From the NCBI RefSeq assembly GCF_018917525.1, contig NZ_JAHLOS010000002.1, forward strand, positions 62,001-126,000: 64,000 bases of DNA, read 5' to 3'. The notes under the pieces are model-generated. The model worked only from the letters and a program-made list of their open reading frames with translations. It was not told the origin of the DNA and did no database searches. A program made the translations under genes and the position numbers. Position 1 is the stretch's first letter. Every line of letters starts with the position of its first letter. Source of the stretch: Enterococcus raffinosus. GTDB taxonomy: Bacteria; Bacillota; Bacilli; Lactobacillales; Enterococcaceae. Shown in pieces: positions 16,701 to 26,173 of the stretch.

Positions 16701-17159
16701 TTATACATCCTCTCTAATAGAAATCATTGGTTGAAAACGAATCCCTGTGACCGTCTCCTCTTCGCCATTAAGTCGAAAGCCTAATCGTTTGTAGGCTGGG
16801 ACTGCATAGGGAGAAGAATTTACAGTCAGTTGTTTCGGTGAAAGTTCTGCCAGCATCGCCTGATACATTTTCTTGGCGATCCCTTGACGATGATAGGCTT
16901 CGTCCACAAAGAGCAACGCCACATGCTTAACCGAACGAATCGCTAGAACCCCGACAAGCTGCTGATCGATCTTTGTGCCCCAAAGCTGTAACTGTTCGAT
17001 TACGAGTTCTTTTTCCAACTCTTCATCCAAGTACGTCATAAAATTAGCCACCCCTTCATCGGAATAGTCTGGCGCTTCAAACCTCATGAATACTTTTTTG
17101 ATCAATTCCTTAACCTCCGATAAATCGGATACATCCAATCGCAAAACCTTCATCGCCAT
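16701..17159 (-). CDS. GNAT-family N-acetyltransferase
   Basis: This 152 aa protein has the GNAT fold. The acetyl-CoA-binding motif A is visible as DEAYHRQGIAKKMYQAML (about residues 81-98), after the central strand VLAIRSVKHVALLFV. Motif B ends with AYKRLGFRLNG. The ATG at 17159 has an AAAGGAAG Shine-Dalgarno seven bases upstream. It is the first gene of an operon with a quinone-oxidoreductase-like enzyme and a small hypothetical protein. The acceptor (small molecule or protein) cannot be deduced. Confidence 0.85.
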   Translation of the reverse strand: MAMKVLRLDVSDLSEVKELIKKVFMRFEAPDYSDEGVANFMTYLDEELEKELVIEQLQLWGTKIDQQLVGVLAIRSVKHVALLFVDEAYHRQGIAKKMYQAMLAELSPKQLTVNSSPYAVPAYKRLGFRLNGEEETVTGIRFQPMISIREDV

Positions 17160-17268
17160 AACAGCACTTCCTTTCTCGAAATCTTTAGTTTATTGTAACG
17201 ATTATCTTTCAATTGTTCCAACTAAATCATTTCAAGTATTTCTTTTCTAGGGACAGAGAGTCCCCCAA

Positions 17269-17306
17269 TAAAAAAAGACGTATCTCTCTTTATGCAAGAC
17301 ACGTCT
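17269..17306 (-). terminator. Intrinsic terminator after the second ABC exporter operon
   Basis: AGACGT (17276-17281) pairs with ACGTCT (17301-17306), with further inner pairing. Reading leftward a run of seven T follows. It lies just after the stop of the downstream ABC gene. Confidence 0.75.
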
Positions 17307-17312
17307 GTAGAT

Positions 17313-19193
17313 TTAATCCAATTCGACTTTTCCGGTATACAACTGATAGTACATGCCGCCTTCAGCTAGGAGACTTTCATGATTCCCCCGCTCAATGATC
17401 CGGCCATGATCCATCACCATAATGACATCAGAGTTTTGAATCGTGGATAAACGATGGGCGATTACAAACACCGTCCGACCTTCCATCAAGCGGTCCATTC
17501 CTGACTGAACGATACTTTCTGTCCGGGTATCAATACTGGAGGTAGCCTCGTCCATAATCATCACCGGTGGATCAGCGATCGCCGCTCGAGCGATAGCCAG
17601 CAATTGCCGCTGACCTTGCGATAAACCTTCTCCATCGCCAGTAATCACCGTATCGTATTTTTCGGGTAAATGCTGGATGAAGGTATCTGCATTTGATAAT
17701 TTGGCCGCTTGATAAACTTCTTCATCTGTTGCGCTTAAATTACCATACCGAATATTTTCTTTGACTGTTCCAGTAAATAAGTGGGTATCCTGCAAAACGA
17801 TTCCCAAAGAGGAACGCAAAGAATTCTTTTTGATTTTTTTAACGTTGACACCATCATAACGAATCTTGCCTTCTTGAATATCATAAAAGCGATTGATCAG
17901 ATTGGTAATGGTCGTCTTGCCGGCACCCGTCGCACCCACAAAGGCGACTTTTTGTCCTGGCTCTGCATATAGATTGATATCATGCAGTACAAGTTGATCG
18001 TCATTGTAGCCAAAATTAACATCCTCAAAGCGGACATCCCCGGTTAAACGAACGTAAGAAGTCGTTCCATCCTCATGAGGATGTTTCCAAGCCCAGATTC
18101 CAGTCCGTTCTTTCGTCTCGATCAATTCACCGTGAACTTCCTTTACATTTACCAGCGTCACATAGCCGTCATCAACTTCCGATTCTTCATCCAATAATTG
18201 GAAGATTCGGTCAGCCCCTGCCAGCGCCATAATTACAAAATTGATTTGTTGAGAAATTTGACTGATCGGGCCGTTGAGTGAACGACTCAACTGCAAGAAG
18301 GAAGCGATCATCCCGACAGTCAATGCGGAAACACCATAAACTGCGAATAATCCGCCAATAATCGCCACGAGCACATATTGGATGTTCAAAAGATTCATCA
18401 TAATCGGCATCAAGGTATTCGCTGTCGCATTGGCCTTCGTGGCACTTTCCTGCAATTGATCATTGATCACATCAAATTCCTTTATCGCTGTCTCTTCATG
18501 GTTGAAAACCTTCACGACTTTTTGGCCGTGCATCATCTCTTCGATATAGCCGTTGACCTTACCAAGTGAACGCTGTTGCTCACCAAAATAACGGCCACTG
18601 CGGTTGGTGATGAAGCGCAGCATCACGAACATCAAAGAGACTGAGAAAATCACAAAGCAGGTCAAGGGTACACTTAATGAAAACATGGCGATAAACACCG
18701 AAACAAAAGTAACTAAAGCCATCATCAGGTTAGGAATACTCTGTGAAATCATTTGCCGCAAAGTATCTGTGTCATTAGTAAAATGACTCATGATATCGCC
18801 ATCGGCATTTGAATCAAAATAACGTAACGGCAATGTTTCTAAATGAGTAAACATCTGATGGCGGATTTTTTTCTGTGTACTCTCAGATACTTTTACCATG
18901 ATTAAGTTGTAAGACAAAGTTCCGGCAATCCCTACCACATAGATCAAAGCCATAGTCATGATGGCCTTTAGCAAACCTGTAAAATTCGGATTGCTTTGAC
19001 CGATCAGCGGAGTGATATAATCATCGATCACAACCTGTAAGAACAGTGAGCCTCGTACATTAGCAAAGGCGCTGATCAGAATCATGAAAAAGACAATGAT
19101 CAATTGAGCTTTATGTTCTTTTGCCATGATCTTTAGTAAGCGTTTGATGGTTTTGATTGGGCTGGATTTGGCTGCGGTTCCTTTATTCATCAT
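17313..19193 (-). CDS. Heterodimeric ABC exporter, catalytically complete half (EfrCD/LmrCD-like)
   Basis: This is an ABC half-exporter of 626 aa. The membrane domain (about 20-330) is followed by a linker insertion with GIWAWKHPHEDG, then the ATPase domain. Walker A is GATGAGKT, the signature is the variant LSQGQ, Walker B has the catalytic Glu (MIMDE) and the switch His is present (AHRLS). The open frame extends 42 codons upstream within the partner gene, but the natural start is the ATG at 19193, ten bases after AAAGGA and overlapping the partner's stop by 11 bp. The WAWKHPH linker is, as I recall, a feature of LmrD/YheH-type subunits. Drug or lipid export is expected; the substrate is not known. 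Confidence 0.87.
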   Translation of the reverse strand: MMNKGTAAKSSPIKTIKRLLKIMAKEHKAQLIIVFFMILISAFANVRGSLFLQVVIDDYITPLIGQSNPNFTGLLKAIMTMALIYVVGIAGTLSYNLIMVKVSESTQKKIRHQMFTHLETLPLRYFDSNADGDIMSHFTNDTDTLRQMISQSIPNLMMALVTFVSVFIAMFSLSVPLTCFVIFSVSLMFVMLRFITNRSGRYFGEQQRSLGKVNGYIEEMMHGQKVVKVFNHEETAIKEFDVINDQLQESATKANATANTLMPIMMNLLNIQYVLVAIIGGLFAVYGVSALTVGMIASFLQLSRSLNGPISQISQQINFVIMALAGADRIFQLLDEESEVDDGYVTLVNVKEVHGELIETKERTGIWAWKHPHEDGTTSYVRLTGDVRFEDVNFGYNDDQLVLHDINLYAEPGQKVAFVGATGAGKTTITNLINRFYDIQEGKIRYDGVNVKKIKKNSLRSSLGIVLQDTHLFTGTVKENIRYGNLSATDEEVYQAAKLSNADTFIQHLPEKYDTVITGDGEGLSQGQRQLLAIARAAIADPPVMIMDEATSSIDTRTESIVQSGMDRLMEGRTVFVIAHRLSTIQNSDVIMVMDHGRIIERGNHESLLAEGGMYYQLYTGKVELD

Positions 19194-20922
19194 GTTCACC
19201 AAATCCTTTCTGTTGAGAATCAAAGACTTCTTGATAGATGACATTGCTCGCCAGCAATTCATCATGGGTCCCGATTCCATTGATTTTTCCGTCATCCAAG
19301 ACAATGATCCGATCCGCATCCTGAATTGAGCTGACCCGTTGGGAAATAATGAAGGTTGTCGTTCCAGGAATTTCCTTCGCTAGACCTTCACGAATCGCGC
19401 GATCCGTTTTCGTATCTACTGCGCTGGTAGAATCATCCAAGATTAAAATCTTCGGCTTCTTCAATAACGCACGAGCAATGGTCAAACGTTGCTTTTGTCC
19501 ACCAGAAACATTATTTCCGCCTTCAGAAATCATCGTGTCATATTTATTAGGAAACTCTTGGATAAAGGAATCAGCCTGAGCGATCTTCGCTGCATGAATG
19601 ACATCCTCTTCCGTTGCATCGGCGTTACCCCAGCGTAAATTATCGGTAATTGTCCCGCTGAACAACACATTGTTTTGTAGAACCATCCCGACCTGATCTC
19701 GTAAAGTCTCCAAGTCATAGCTTCGCACATCATGTCCACCGACTTTGACCTGCCCATGGGTCACATCATACAATCGGGGGATCAGCTGGACGAGACTGGA
19801 CTTCGAGCTCCCGGTTCCACCGACGATCCCGATTACTTCGCCAGATGCGATTCTTAAATCAATATTTTCTAGAACGAGTTTGTCCATGTCATCCTTGTAG
19901 CTGAAGCAGACATTGGTGAATTCCACTGAGCCATCTGGAACTTCCATCAATGGATTATCACCATTCTTCAGATCACTTTCTTCATCCAACACTTCAGTGA
20001 TCCGTTCAGCAGAGGTCCGAGCGATCATCAATTGGACAAAGGTCATAGACATCATCATTAAGCTCATCAAAATCTGCATCGTGTAATTGAACATGCTGAC
20101 TAATTCACCTGTGGACAGATTCCCTTTATTCACAATCAATTCAGCACCCAACCAAGAAAGCAATAACATACACGTGTAAACCGCTACTTGTAAAAGCGGC
20201 ATATTGAAGGCTACGATTCGTTGGGCCTTGGTAAAATTATCAAACACCATTTGTGAAACACGACTGAATTTTTCTTCTTCGTGCTCTTCACGAACGTAGG
20301 ATTTCACTACGCGGATTCCTTGCAGGTTTTCATGAACGACATTGTTCAAACGGTCGTACGTCCGAAAAACCTTTTCAAACAACGGATGAGCAAAACGAAT
20401 AATCAAACCCAAACCAATAATCATGATTGGCACAATCACTAAATAAATCATTGATAGCTCCCGATTAATATGAAACGTCATCACTAAAGAAAAAATCAGG
20501 ATCAGTGGTGAGCGAACCAATATTCGAATCACCATTTGATAAGCGTTCTGAACATTTGTTGTATCTGTCGTCAAGCGAGTAATTAAGCTCGAACTCGAAA
20601 AACGATCAATGTTGGAGAAAGAAAAGCTTTGGATTCGTTCAAATAAATTATGGCGTAAATTCTTAGCAAAACCCGCTGAAGCGATTGCAGCCGTCCGACC
20701 ACCTAACGTCCCCATCGCTAATGCAAACAAGGCACACAAAAAGAGCAAGCCTCCATAACGTAAAATCGAATTTGTATCGCTTTTTTCAATCCCATTGTCA
20801 ATCAGCCCTGCCATAATCAAGGGCATGATCACATCCATCAAGACCTCCCCCATTGTAAATAAAGGGGTCTGTAGACTTTGCTTCTTATATTCACCGACAT
20901 TTGCCAGTAATTTTTTTAACAT
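19183..20922 (-). CDS. Heterodimeric ABC exporter, degenerate-site half (EfrCD/LmrCD-like)
   Basis: This is the partner ABC half-exporter, 579 aa. Six transmembrane helices precede an ATPase domain with Walker A GGTGSSKS, signature VSGGQ, Walker B with Asp instead of Glu (LILDDS) and Gln instead of the switch His (ISQRVS). It therefore supplies the non-hydrolysing site, and the downstream gene the active one. The frame begins at 20940, but AAGGA lies nine bases before the ATG at 20922, which gives the usual MLKKLL start. It is the first gene of a two-gene operon without an adjacent regulator, unlike the MarR-controlled pair at 5.6-10.3 kb. Confidence 0.87.
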   Translation of the reverse strand: MLKKLLANVGEYKKQSLQTPLFTMGEVLMDVIMPLIMAGLIDNGIEKSDTNSILRYGGLLFLCALFALAMGTLGGRTAAIASAGFAKNLRHNLFERIQSFSFSNIDRFSSSSLITRLTTDTTNVQNAYQMVIRILVRSPLILIFSLVMTFHINRELSMIYLVIVPIMIIGLGLIIRFAHPLFEKVFRTYDRLNNVVHENLQGIRVVKSYVREEHEEEKFSRVSQMVFDNFTKAQRIVAFNMPLLQVAVYTCMLLLSWLGAELIVNKGNLSTGELVSMFNYTMQILMSLMMMSMTFVQLMIARTSAERITEVLDEESDLKNGDNPLMEVPDGSVEFTNVCFSYKDDMDKLVLENIDLRIASGEVIGIVGGTGSSKSSLVQLIPRLYDVTHGQVKVGGHDVRSYDLETLRDQVGMVLQNNVLFSGTITDNLRWGNADATEEDVIHAAKIAQADSFIQEFPNKYDTMISEGGNNVSGGQKQRLTIARALLKKPKILILDDSTSAVDTKTDRAIREGLAKEIPGTTTFIISQRVSSIQDADRIIVLDDGKINGIGTHDELLASNVIYQEVFDSQQKGFGEHDE

Positions 20923-21004
20923 GCATTCACGTCCTTCCATTAATAATTGCTTATTCTAGTATAGAGATTTTTTTTCAAAAGTTCTAATAAATTCACCCAT
21001 TTTT

Positions 21005-21043
21005 CATAAAAAAGAACCATCCCAAGCCTTAGGATGATCCTTT
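21005..21043 (-). terminator. Intrinsic terminator after the MutS-like gene
   Basis: On the reverse strand a 12-bp stem (21032-21043 with 21011-21022, two G-U pairs) is followed by six T. The plus-strand copy has mismatches, so it works in one direction. Confidence 0.75.
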
Positions 21044-21060
21044 CCTCAAAACGAAACTAC

Positions 21061-22722
21061 CTACACCTCATCACTACCAACGATTGGCCAAGTCCGCTGC
21101 TCATCAAAATAGCGTGCCTCTTTCTGAGCCTGATCCACAATTTTTTCTGGATAATCCATTACCTTTAGTAAAGCAATCGCATTCCGTGTAACTGCTGGAC
21201 CTTGCTTCAGTACATAATCAAACGTGATCCCTTGATCTTCCGTCACGGTTTCTTCAAAATGCACATTATCGCAGTGCTTCTTCAACATCTCGGTTAATTC
21301 GATATCATGAGTCGCAACAAAGCTCAAGCTTGGGTAATCAGCTAACCAAGTGACGACACTGGAAGAAGCCGCGATCCGTTCAATCGTATTCGTCCCTTTC
21401 AAGATCTCATCAATAAAACAGTAGCAGCGTGCTCCTTTTTCAACTTGATTCAGCAATCGCTTGATCGACTTGATCTCAGCTACAAAATAGCTGTCACCTG
21501 CCAAGATATCATCTTCAACCGCCATCGAGGTCAACACGTGTCCCGGCTGCATCGTGAGCTGTTCTGCAATTGCCGTATTGATTGTTTGTGATAAGATCGC
21601 ACTGATAGCAATACTCTTGACATAAGTGGATTTACCAGAAGCATTAGAGCCAGTGACCAAGGTATTGCGTTGCCAATCAACAGGATTAACCACAGAATAT
21701 TCAACCAACGGATGGTAAATATCCTCCGCTTTTATCCCACCTTCAGCAAATTCCGGCTGACAGCTTACTGGAAAATAGGTACGAAAGTTTAATACTGCTG
21801 CAGCAACCTCCATCTCACCTAAAACGCTCCATAAATTAATTGCCTCTTGACTGTACTTACTCAACCGAGTAATCACGAAATTATAAGCGATGAAGGGAAT
21901 CATGAAGGCTAAATTCAAATATTCAAACAGCATATCTGCCTCACTGTTACTTTTTACTCGAAAAGAAAAGCCCCATTTAGCGATTGATTTCAAAGGGATA
22001 CTATTCTTCCTAATCTCCGCTTGACGTGGAGTAGGGATCGTAGCTAATTTATTTGCTAGAGAGATTGATTGAACTAAATAGCGCATACTTTCTAATTCAG
22101 TTTCTAGCTTCGCCTTCTTAGTCATATAGAAAATCACATTAAACAGGATCGAACCCAATAATAGAAAAATCCCAATCGGACCGATCACGACAAGCAAAAC
22201 CAAACTAATAAGCGGCAATGCTCCCAGCAGGACATACAGTCCTAAATTTCCTAGCTTTTCCTTTTTACCATTTGCGATATACTGCTTTGTAAAATTATTG
22301 TCATGTTTTCCCAGACTTGCAAAATGGAATTGAATCTTTTCTCTGATTTCGGGATTTTCTTGATAAAACTGGATCAATTCTTCCAAATCGTCTGTCTGAT
22401 TAAAATGAAAATTTCGCAAACGCTGATATAATGCTTCTGAACCAATACTAGAGTAAGTTCCATTGATCAATTCGAAGATCGCCTGCATATCCAAATCATA
22501 CCAGGTGAGATCATCGATTTCGCTATCCCAATCATGAAACTGTTTTTCAATCTGCCAAGCCGCCTTCAGACTTTCCTCTTTATCCAAACGAGTCTGACGA
22601 GGAATCTTCCCCCACTGAGAACGAACAAGTTGGCGTAATTTGGTTTTAGAAAAGAGATCGAGGATTACAAAGAAAGCACCTACTGTTAAAACAATACCAA
22701 TTGCTAAAAATTTAGGATCCAT
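21061..22722 (-). CDS. Membrane-anchored MutS-type ATPase
   Basis: This 553 aa protein has a MutS C-terminal ATPase domain. Walker A GSNASGKS is at 358-365, Walker B Asp438-Glu439 is followed by LKGTNTIER, and His472 lies in ATHD. These match MutS domain V. The mismatch-recognition and clamp domains are missing. Instead there is one hydrophobic helix at about 4-23 and a hydrophobic hairpin at about 160-200, with another hydrophobic stretch near 270-285, so it is membrane bound. The AAGGAG site before the ATG supports the start. It is monocistronic, with terminators on both sides. Such MutS-related membrane ATPases occur in many Firmicutes, but I know of no assigned function; mismatch repair is unlikely. 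Confidence 0.8.
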   Translation of the reverse strand: MDPKFLAIGIVLTVGAFFVILDLFSKTKLRQLVRSQWGKIPRQTRLDKEESLKAAWQIEKQFHDWDSEIDDLTWYDLDMQAIFELINGTYSSIGSEALYQRLRNFHFNQTDDLEELIQFYQENPEIREKIQFHFASLGKHDNNFTKQYIANGKKEKLGNLGLYVLLGALPLISLVLLVVIGPIGIFLLLGSILFNVIFYMTKKAKLETELESMRYLVQSISLANKLATIPTPRQAEIRKNSIPLKSIAKWGFSFRVKSNSEADMLFEYLNLAFMIPFIAYNFVITRLSKYSQEAINLWSVLGEMEVAAAVLNFRTYFPVSCQPEFAEGGIKAEDIYHPLVEYSVVNPVDWQRNTLVTGSNASGKSTYVKSIAISAILSQTINTAIAEQLTMQPGHVLTSMAVEDDILAGDSYFVAEIKSIKRLLNQVEKGARCYCFIDEILKGTNTIERIAASSSVVTWLADYPSLSFVATHDIELTEMLKKHCDNVHFEETVTEDQGITFDYVLKQGPAVTRNAIALLKVMDYPEKIVDQAQKEARYFDEQRTWPIVGSDEV

Positions 22723-22792
22723 TCGTTACTCCTTAAAGAACTTAGTTAGTACCAGTTTAGCTTAGTTCCTTTGGAATGAAAACCTTAGGTAC

Positions 22793-22820
22793 AAAAAAGA
22801 AGACTCAACTAGAGCCTTCT
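22793..22820 (-). terminator. Intrinsic terminator after the Mga-like gene
   Basis: On the reverse strand a 9-bp stem (22812-22820 with 22798-22806, one G-U pair, loop TAGTT) is followed by six T. The stem overlaps the stop codon. Confidence 0.75.
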
Positions 22821-24273
22821 AACGTATTTCTTTTACATAGGAACCAATCGAAGTCAGATCGCTTTCCGTCAAAAAATCATCTACGATTTTCAAATTACTA
22901 TAAGAATAATTTTTGATCGGATAATTCGCAATAACCAAATCATAATCCATAAAACTCTCATCGTGCTCAAAGTCCAAGGCCGAACCCACATGAGTTTCGA
23001 TCACTACCCGATAATAGAAACGACTTTGAATCAGTTCAGCAATCATTTTCGCGTGACTCTCTCCAGAATCACTTACAACAAAAATCTTCACCTTAGCCGC
23101 ATGCTCGTCCAATGAATGAGCAAGACCCTCCCATTCCTTAAACAACACTTGTACGACTGAGAAATAAAATTGACTGAACCAAGGATCTCCCGTCCTTCGT
23201 TCGATTTTCAGCAATAGTTGTTGAACATGCTTAGTAAAGTGTGGGTACTGCACCTTTGCATTTCGCGAAAAGTACGCTGCCGAATCAAACAGGATTGATC
23301 TTGGATACGGCCATACCTGATAGGCTGTTTGAACCTGAAGTAATTTTTGCAAGAGACTTTTCCGTCGTATTTCTGGTAGCGACAGATTATATGAGCCCTC
23401 TAGTTCACCTAAAAAATTTTCTAAATGATCCAACGTAATCTGACAGCTGGGGTCAAAACGTGTGAGAAAGCATGGACAAAACAAACTATTCGCCACATCA
23501 TAATACCAGTGCTCGGTCACTGTATAGCTCGTATCTTGAACAATTCGATCCGCTTCTGGACGTAAGGTCAAAATTTGATGAACCAACGCTGGATTCAAAT
23601 CATACTTCTCACTATTTGATAGCTGAAACCCTTGAGAGGTTCGTACGATAATAATTGCCAGCAAGTAACTACTCTCCAGAATCTCACGATCATTGTAGGT
23701 AATACCAAAAGACTGATTGGCCGTTTTGATAAAATGAATCATTTTATTCCGCTCTAAATCAAAGGGCCACTCATTAACGCCATACTTCTCTAAAAACAAT
23801 TGCACATAAAAGACACGTACCCAACGTTCCTTTTTTGCAGTGACCCTAAATGGTCTGCGTTCGAGAACCAATCCTCTTTCATTTAATACCTTATCAAGCT
23901 GTTTAATCATTCGATAGAAAGTTGCCTCGCTAATGTAGAGATCGTTGATCCAGTAATCCATGTCCTCATTCGGTCGAAAAAAGAGCCGTTCTAAAAAGGT
24001 AAAGGCCTCAGATTCATCCATCAAATTCCTAGCCAGTTGGCGTGTTTTATTGTGAAGGGCATCGTTTAACCTCAACCCATTTGTTCGGGAATACTCTATC
24101 CCAACATGTTCACCCCAAAGATTATTGATCGCCTCCACATCGGATAAAATCGTTTTTACCGAGCATTCCAACAAATCAGCAATCATTTCCGGATTCTGCC
24201 AGCCAATCAAATCTCTCAATACACCGATGATGGCTAAACGTCGTTGTGTTGTATTTTTAAGTAATCTCCGCAC
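22819..24273 (-). CDS. Mga-like/PRD-type transcriptional regulator
   Basis: This 484 aa regulator resembles streptococcal Mga and B. anthracis AtxA. Two N-terminal winged-helix DNA-binding segments are visible: about residues 28-60 (IADLLECSVKTILSDVEAIN) and about 105-135 (LYISEATFYRMIKQLDKVL). Two PRD-like helical domains follow, then an EIIB-like C-terminal domain beginning KIFVVSDSGESHAKMIAE. The longest frame starts at a TTG (24294), but a GAGGAGG site lies eight bases before the GTG at 24273, so that start is used. It is divergent from the secreted sortase-fold gene. Mga-family proteins commonly control neighbouring surface-protein genes, so regulation of that neighbour is a reasonable inference. 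PTS phosphorylation of the PRD domains is possible. Confidence 0.82.
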   Translation of the reverse strand: MRRLLKNTTQRRLAIIGVLRDLIGWQNPEMIADLLECSVKTILSDVEAINNLWGEHVGIEYSRTNGLRLNDALHNKTRQLARNLMDESEAFTFLERLFFRPNEDMDYWINDLYISEATFYRMIKQLDKVLNERGLVLERRPFRVTAKKERWVRVFYVQLFLEKYGVNEWPFDLERNKMIHFIKTANQSFGITYNDREILESSYLLAIIIVRTSQGFQLSNSEKYDLNPALVHQILTLRPEADRIVQDTSYTVTEHWYYDVANSLFCPCFLTRFDPSCQITLDHLENFLGELEGSYNLSLPEIRRKSLLQKLLQVQTAYQVWPYPRSILFDSAAYFSRNAKVQYPHFTKHVQQLLLKIERRTGDPWFSQFYFSVVQVLFKEWEGLAHSLDEHAAKVKIFVVSDSGESHAKMIAELIQSRFYYRVVIETHVGSALDFEHDESFMDYDLVIANYPIKNYSYSNLKIVDDFLTESDLTSIGSYVKEIR

Positions 24274-24516
24274 AAAAGTACCCTCCTCAATCAATTGTCA
24301 CTATTCTTCAAATCGAATATTCATTTTTAAGTTTTTGGATTATAACATTCTTTGGTCATTATATCATAAAATAACCCTTAAAAAGTGGGGAAATACTGAT
24401 ATTTATTTGACCCAAATCCACAAATAACAATCAAATCTAAATATTACGTTATTTTTATTTCTTATTATTCATTCATGCTTTATCATTTAAGCAAATCAGG
24501 AAAAGGGGTGTTTTCC

Positions 24517-25548
24517 ATGAACTCATTGATGAGAAGGCGATTCATTTTTTCAGATGTTATTGTATGTCTTTTCTTTCTAGCTAGTCTGATCATTTTTTCT
24601 ACAATCTCTGATGCTCAGTCTCAATCCAAGAAAGAAACGCATGAAAGTCAAGTGAGGATTTATGGCGAAGACAAAGTTACGATCAACGTTAACGACTCAT
24701 TCAATCCCAACCAGTATTACAAAGCAGTTGGTGATGACCACCGTCCTGTCCAACTAAATTACACGAATATCAACACAAGCAAGCCTGGGCGCTACGCCTT
24801 GATCCTAACTGCAAAAAATAAACAGGATTACGACAAAAGAACCGTTTTGATTGTCATTGAAGAAGAAAAAGCTGCTCAAAAGGCGGAGGTTGAAAAGGAA
24901 GCTCCTCCGAGTCAAGCACCCGCCTCCTCTTCAAAAGAAAAGACACCAGAATCAACCAAAAGCTCGGCCTCTCAAGCTCCAGCAGCAAACGTTCCAATAG
25001 AAACACCACAATCTACAGAGAAAGCTCAGGAAGCTCCCCCTCAACAAGAACCTGTCGAAGCTGCACAAGAAATACAACAAGAAACACCTGAAGCTGCAAA
25101 GCCAACAACTGAGACCCCTCCTCAACAAAAATCCGTACAGCAACCAAATCAAATTGCACTTTTAGGAACATCCATCCCTTATCAAAATGCCGGGCAAGGC
25201 AGTGGACAAGGAATCATCAACGGAGGTTCCGTTGCAGCGACTTGGGGCGGCAATCCGACACAGTCTGGCACAGACAATCAAAACACTCACTTTATCGGTC
25301 ATAATCCAGGCGTCTTTTCCCCAATTCTTTCCCTTGGAGCTGGAAGTCCGATTACAGTTACAGATAGCGCAGGTAACGCCACGACATACATAGTCAACGG
25401 GATCATCCAAGTGGACGACAGCGGTCGAGACATTCATTCTGGTCAAGACAACTGGGATCAAATCACATCAGCAGGCGGTGGTGAACGCATTACTTTACAA
25501 ACTTGTATCACTGACACAGTCAATCTCATCGTCTTTGCACAAGCATAA
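24517..25548 (+). CDS. Secreted/anchored sortase-fold protein with Ig-like domain
   Basis: This 343 aa protein has an N-terminal transmembrane or signal helix (about 13-31), then an Ig-like bacterial domain (about 45-115). A Pro/Ala/Glu/Gln/Ser-rich linker (about 116-210) follows, then a C-terminal sortase-type domain. The sortase landmarks are His262 in FIGHN and Cys330 in TLQTC. The arginine expected after the cysteine is absent: the following strand reads DTVNLIVF, with Asn336 near the place. The start at 24517 has AAAGGGGTG six bases upstream; the longer frame from 24475 has none. No LPxTG-type sorting signal is seen. It is divergent from an Mga-like regulator. It could be a processing enzyme, or a catalytically impaired sortase-fold binding protein. 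Confidence 0.78.
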   Translation: MNSLMRRRFIFSDVIVCLFFLASLIIFSTISDAQSQSKKETHESQVRIYGEDKVTINVNDSFNPNQYYKAVGDDHRPVQLNYTNINTSKPGRYALILTAKNKQDYDKRTVLIVIEEEKAAQKAEVEKEAPPSQAPASSSKEKTPESTKSSASQAPAANVPIETPQSTEKAQEAPPQQEPVEAAQEIQQETPEAAKPTTETPPQQKSVQQPNQIALLGTSIPYQNAGQGSGQGIINGGSVAATWGGNPTQSGTDNQNTHFIGHNPGVFSPILSLGAGSPITVTDSAGNATTYIVNGIIQVDDSGRDIHSGQDNWDQITSAGGGERITLQTCITDTVNLIVFAQA

Positions 25549-25550
25549 GA

Positions 25551-25586
25551 AAAACAGGCTGATTTTTATATGTCAGCCTGTTTTTT
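25551..25586. terminator. Bidirectional intrinsic terminator
   Basis: A 12-bp perfect stem (25551-25562 with 25573-25584, 10-base AT loop) has A and T runs on its flanks. It lies between the sortase-fold gene and the convergent small membrane protein. Confidence 0.85.
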
Positions 25587-25788
25587 CCATTCTTTTTTCT
25601 AAAATGTAGCGAATAATATGCGCGATAATCATGGTTCCAAAAACAATTCCCGTAGCGACCTTTATCCCCATCGGAACATAACCGGGAGGACCGGGAACCC
25701 CGACCATTCCACCAATCATCATCAAGCAGATACCACCTAAATTATAGGTAATCAAAAGCAGTTTATTGATTTTGCGAATCCTCTCCAT
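25573..25788 (-). CDS. Small two-helix membrane protein
   Basis: This 71 aa protein has two hydrophobic segments (about residues 10-30 and 38-58) separated by a Gly/Pro-rich turn (GVPGPPGYVPMG). It ends in a basic tail. The longer frame to 25845 lies within the upstream HTH gene and has no ribosome site, whereas the ATG at 25788 follows GGGAGGG. It overlaps the HTH gene by 26 bp and is co-transcribed. I do not recognise the family; a membrane partner of the HTH regulator is possible from position. Confidence 0.7.
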   Translation of the reverse strand: MERIRKINKLLLITYNLGGICLMMIGGMVGVPGPPGYVPMGIKVATGIVFGTMIIAHIIRYILEKRMEKTG

Positions 25789-26080
25789 GATTTTCCCTCC
25801 CTTCAGTGACACGCATTCCATAAAAGGCGATTTTATCTCTAACATTCTGTGAATCAGCTAAATAATCTAAAAAACTAGGCTTCGCCTGTCCTAAAAGCGC
25901 ATCAATACTTTTTCGATAAATTTTGCTAAGAATAATCAGCTGGTCATAATCTGGTGCACTCTTATTTAATTCCCACTTAGAAATGGTTTGCGGTGTAACG
26001 TGTAAAAGCTCTGCAAGCTGCTTCTGACTCATTTTTTTCTTTTGGCGAAAATACCTAAGCTGTTCTCCGATTTCAACCAT
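25763..26080 (-). CDS. XRE-family helix-turn-helix regulator
   Basis: This 105 aa protein has a Cro/CI-type helix-turn-helix in the first 60 residues (MSQKQLAELLHVTPQTISKWE). A short C-terminal extension follows in place of a ligand domain. AGGGAGTAGG precedes the ATG. It is the first gene of a two-gene operon with the small membrane protein, a common arrangement for small regulators that sense membrane or peptide signals. The target genes are unknown. Confidence 0.82.
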   Translation of the reverse strand: MVEIGEQLRYFRQKKKMSQKQLAELLHVTPQTISKWELNKSAPDYDQLIILSKIYRKSIDALLGQAKPSFLDYLADSQNVRDKIAFYGMRVTEGRENHGEDSQNQ

Positions 26081-26173
26081 CCTACTCCCTCGTCTCTTCT
26101 TTCTTTATCCCTAGTATACAATGAGAAACTTCCGGTTTACTACAAATCATTGATAGACAAATCGTTGAACCGC

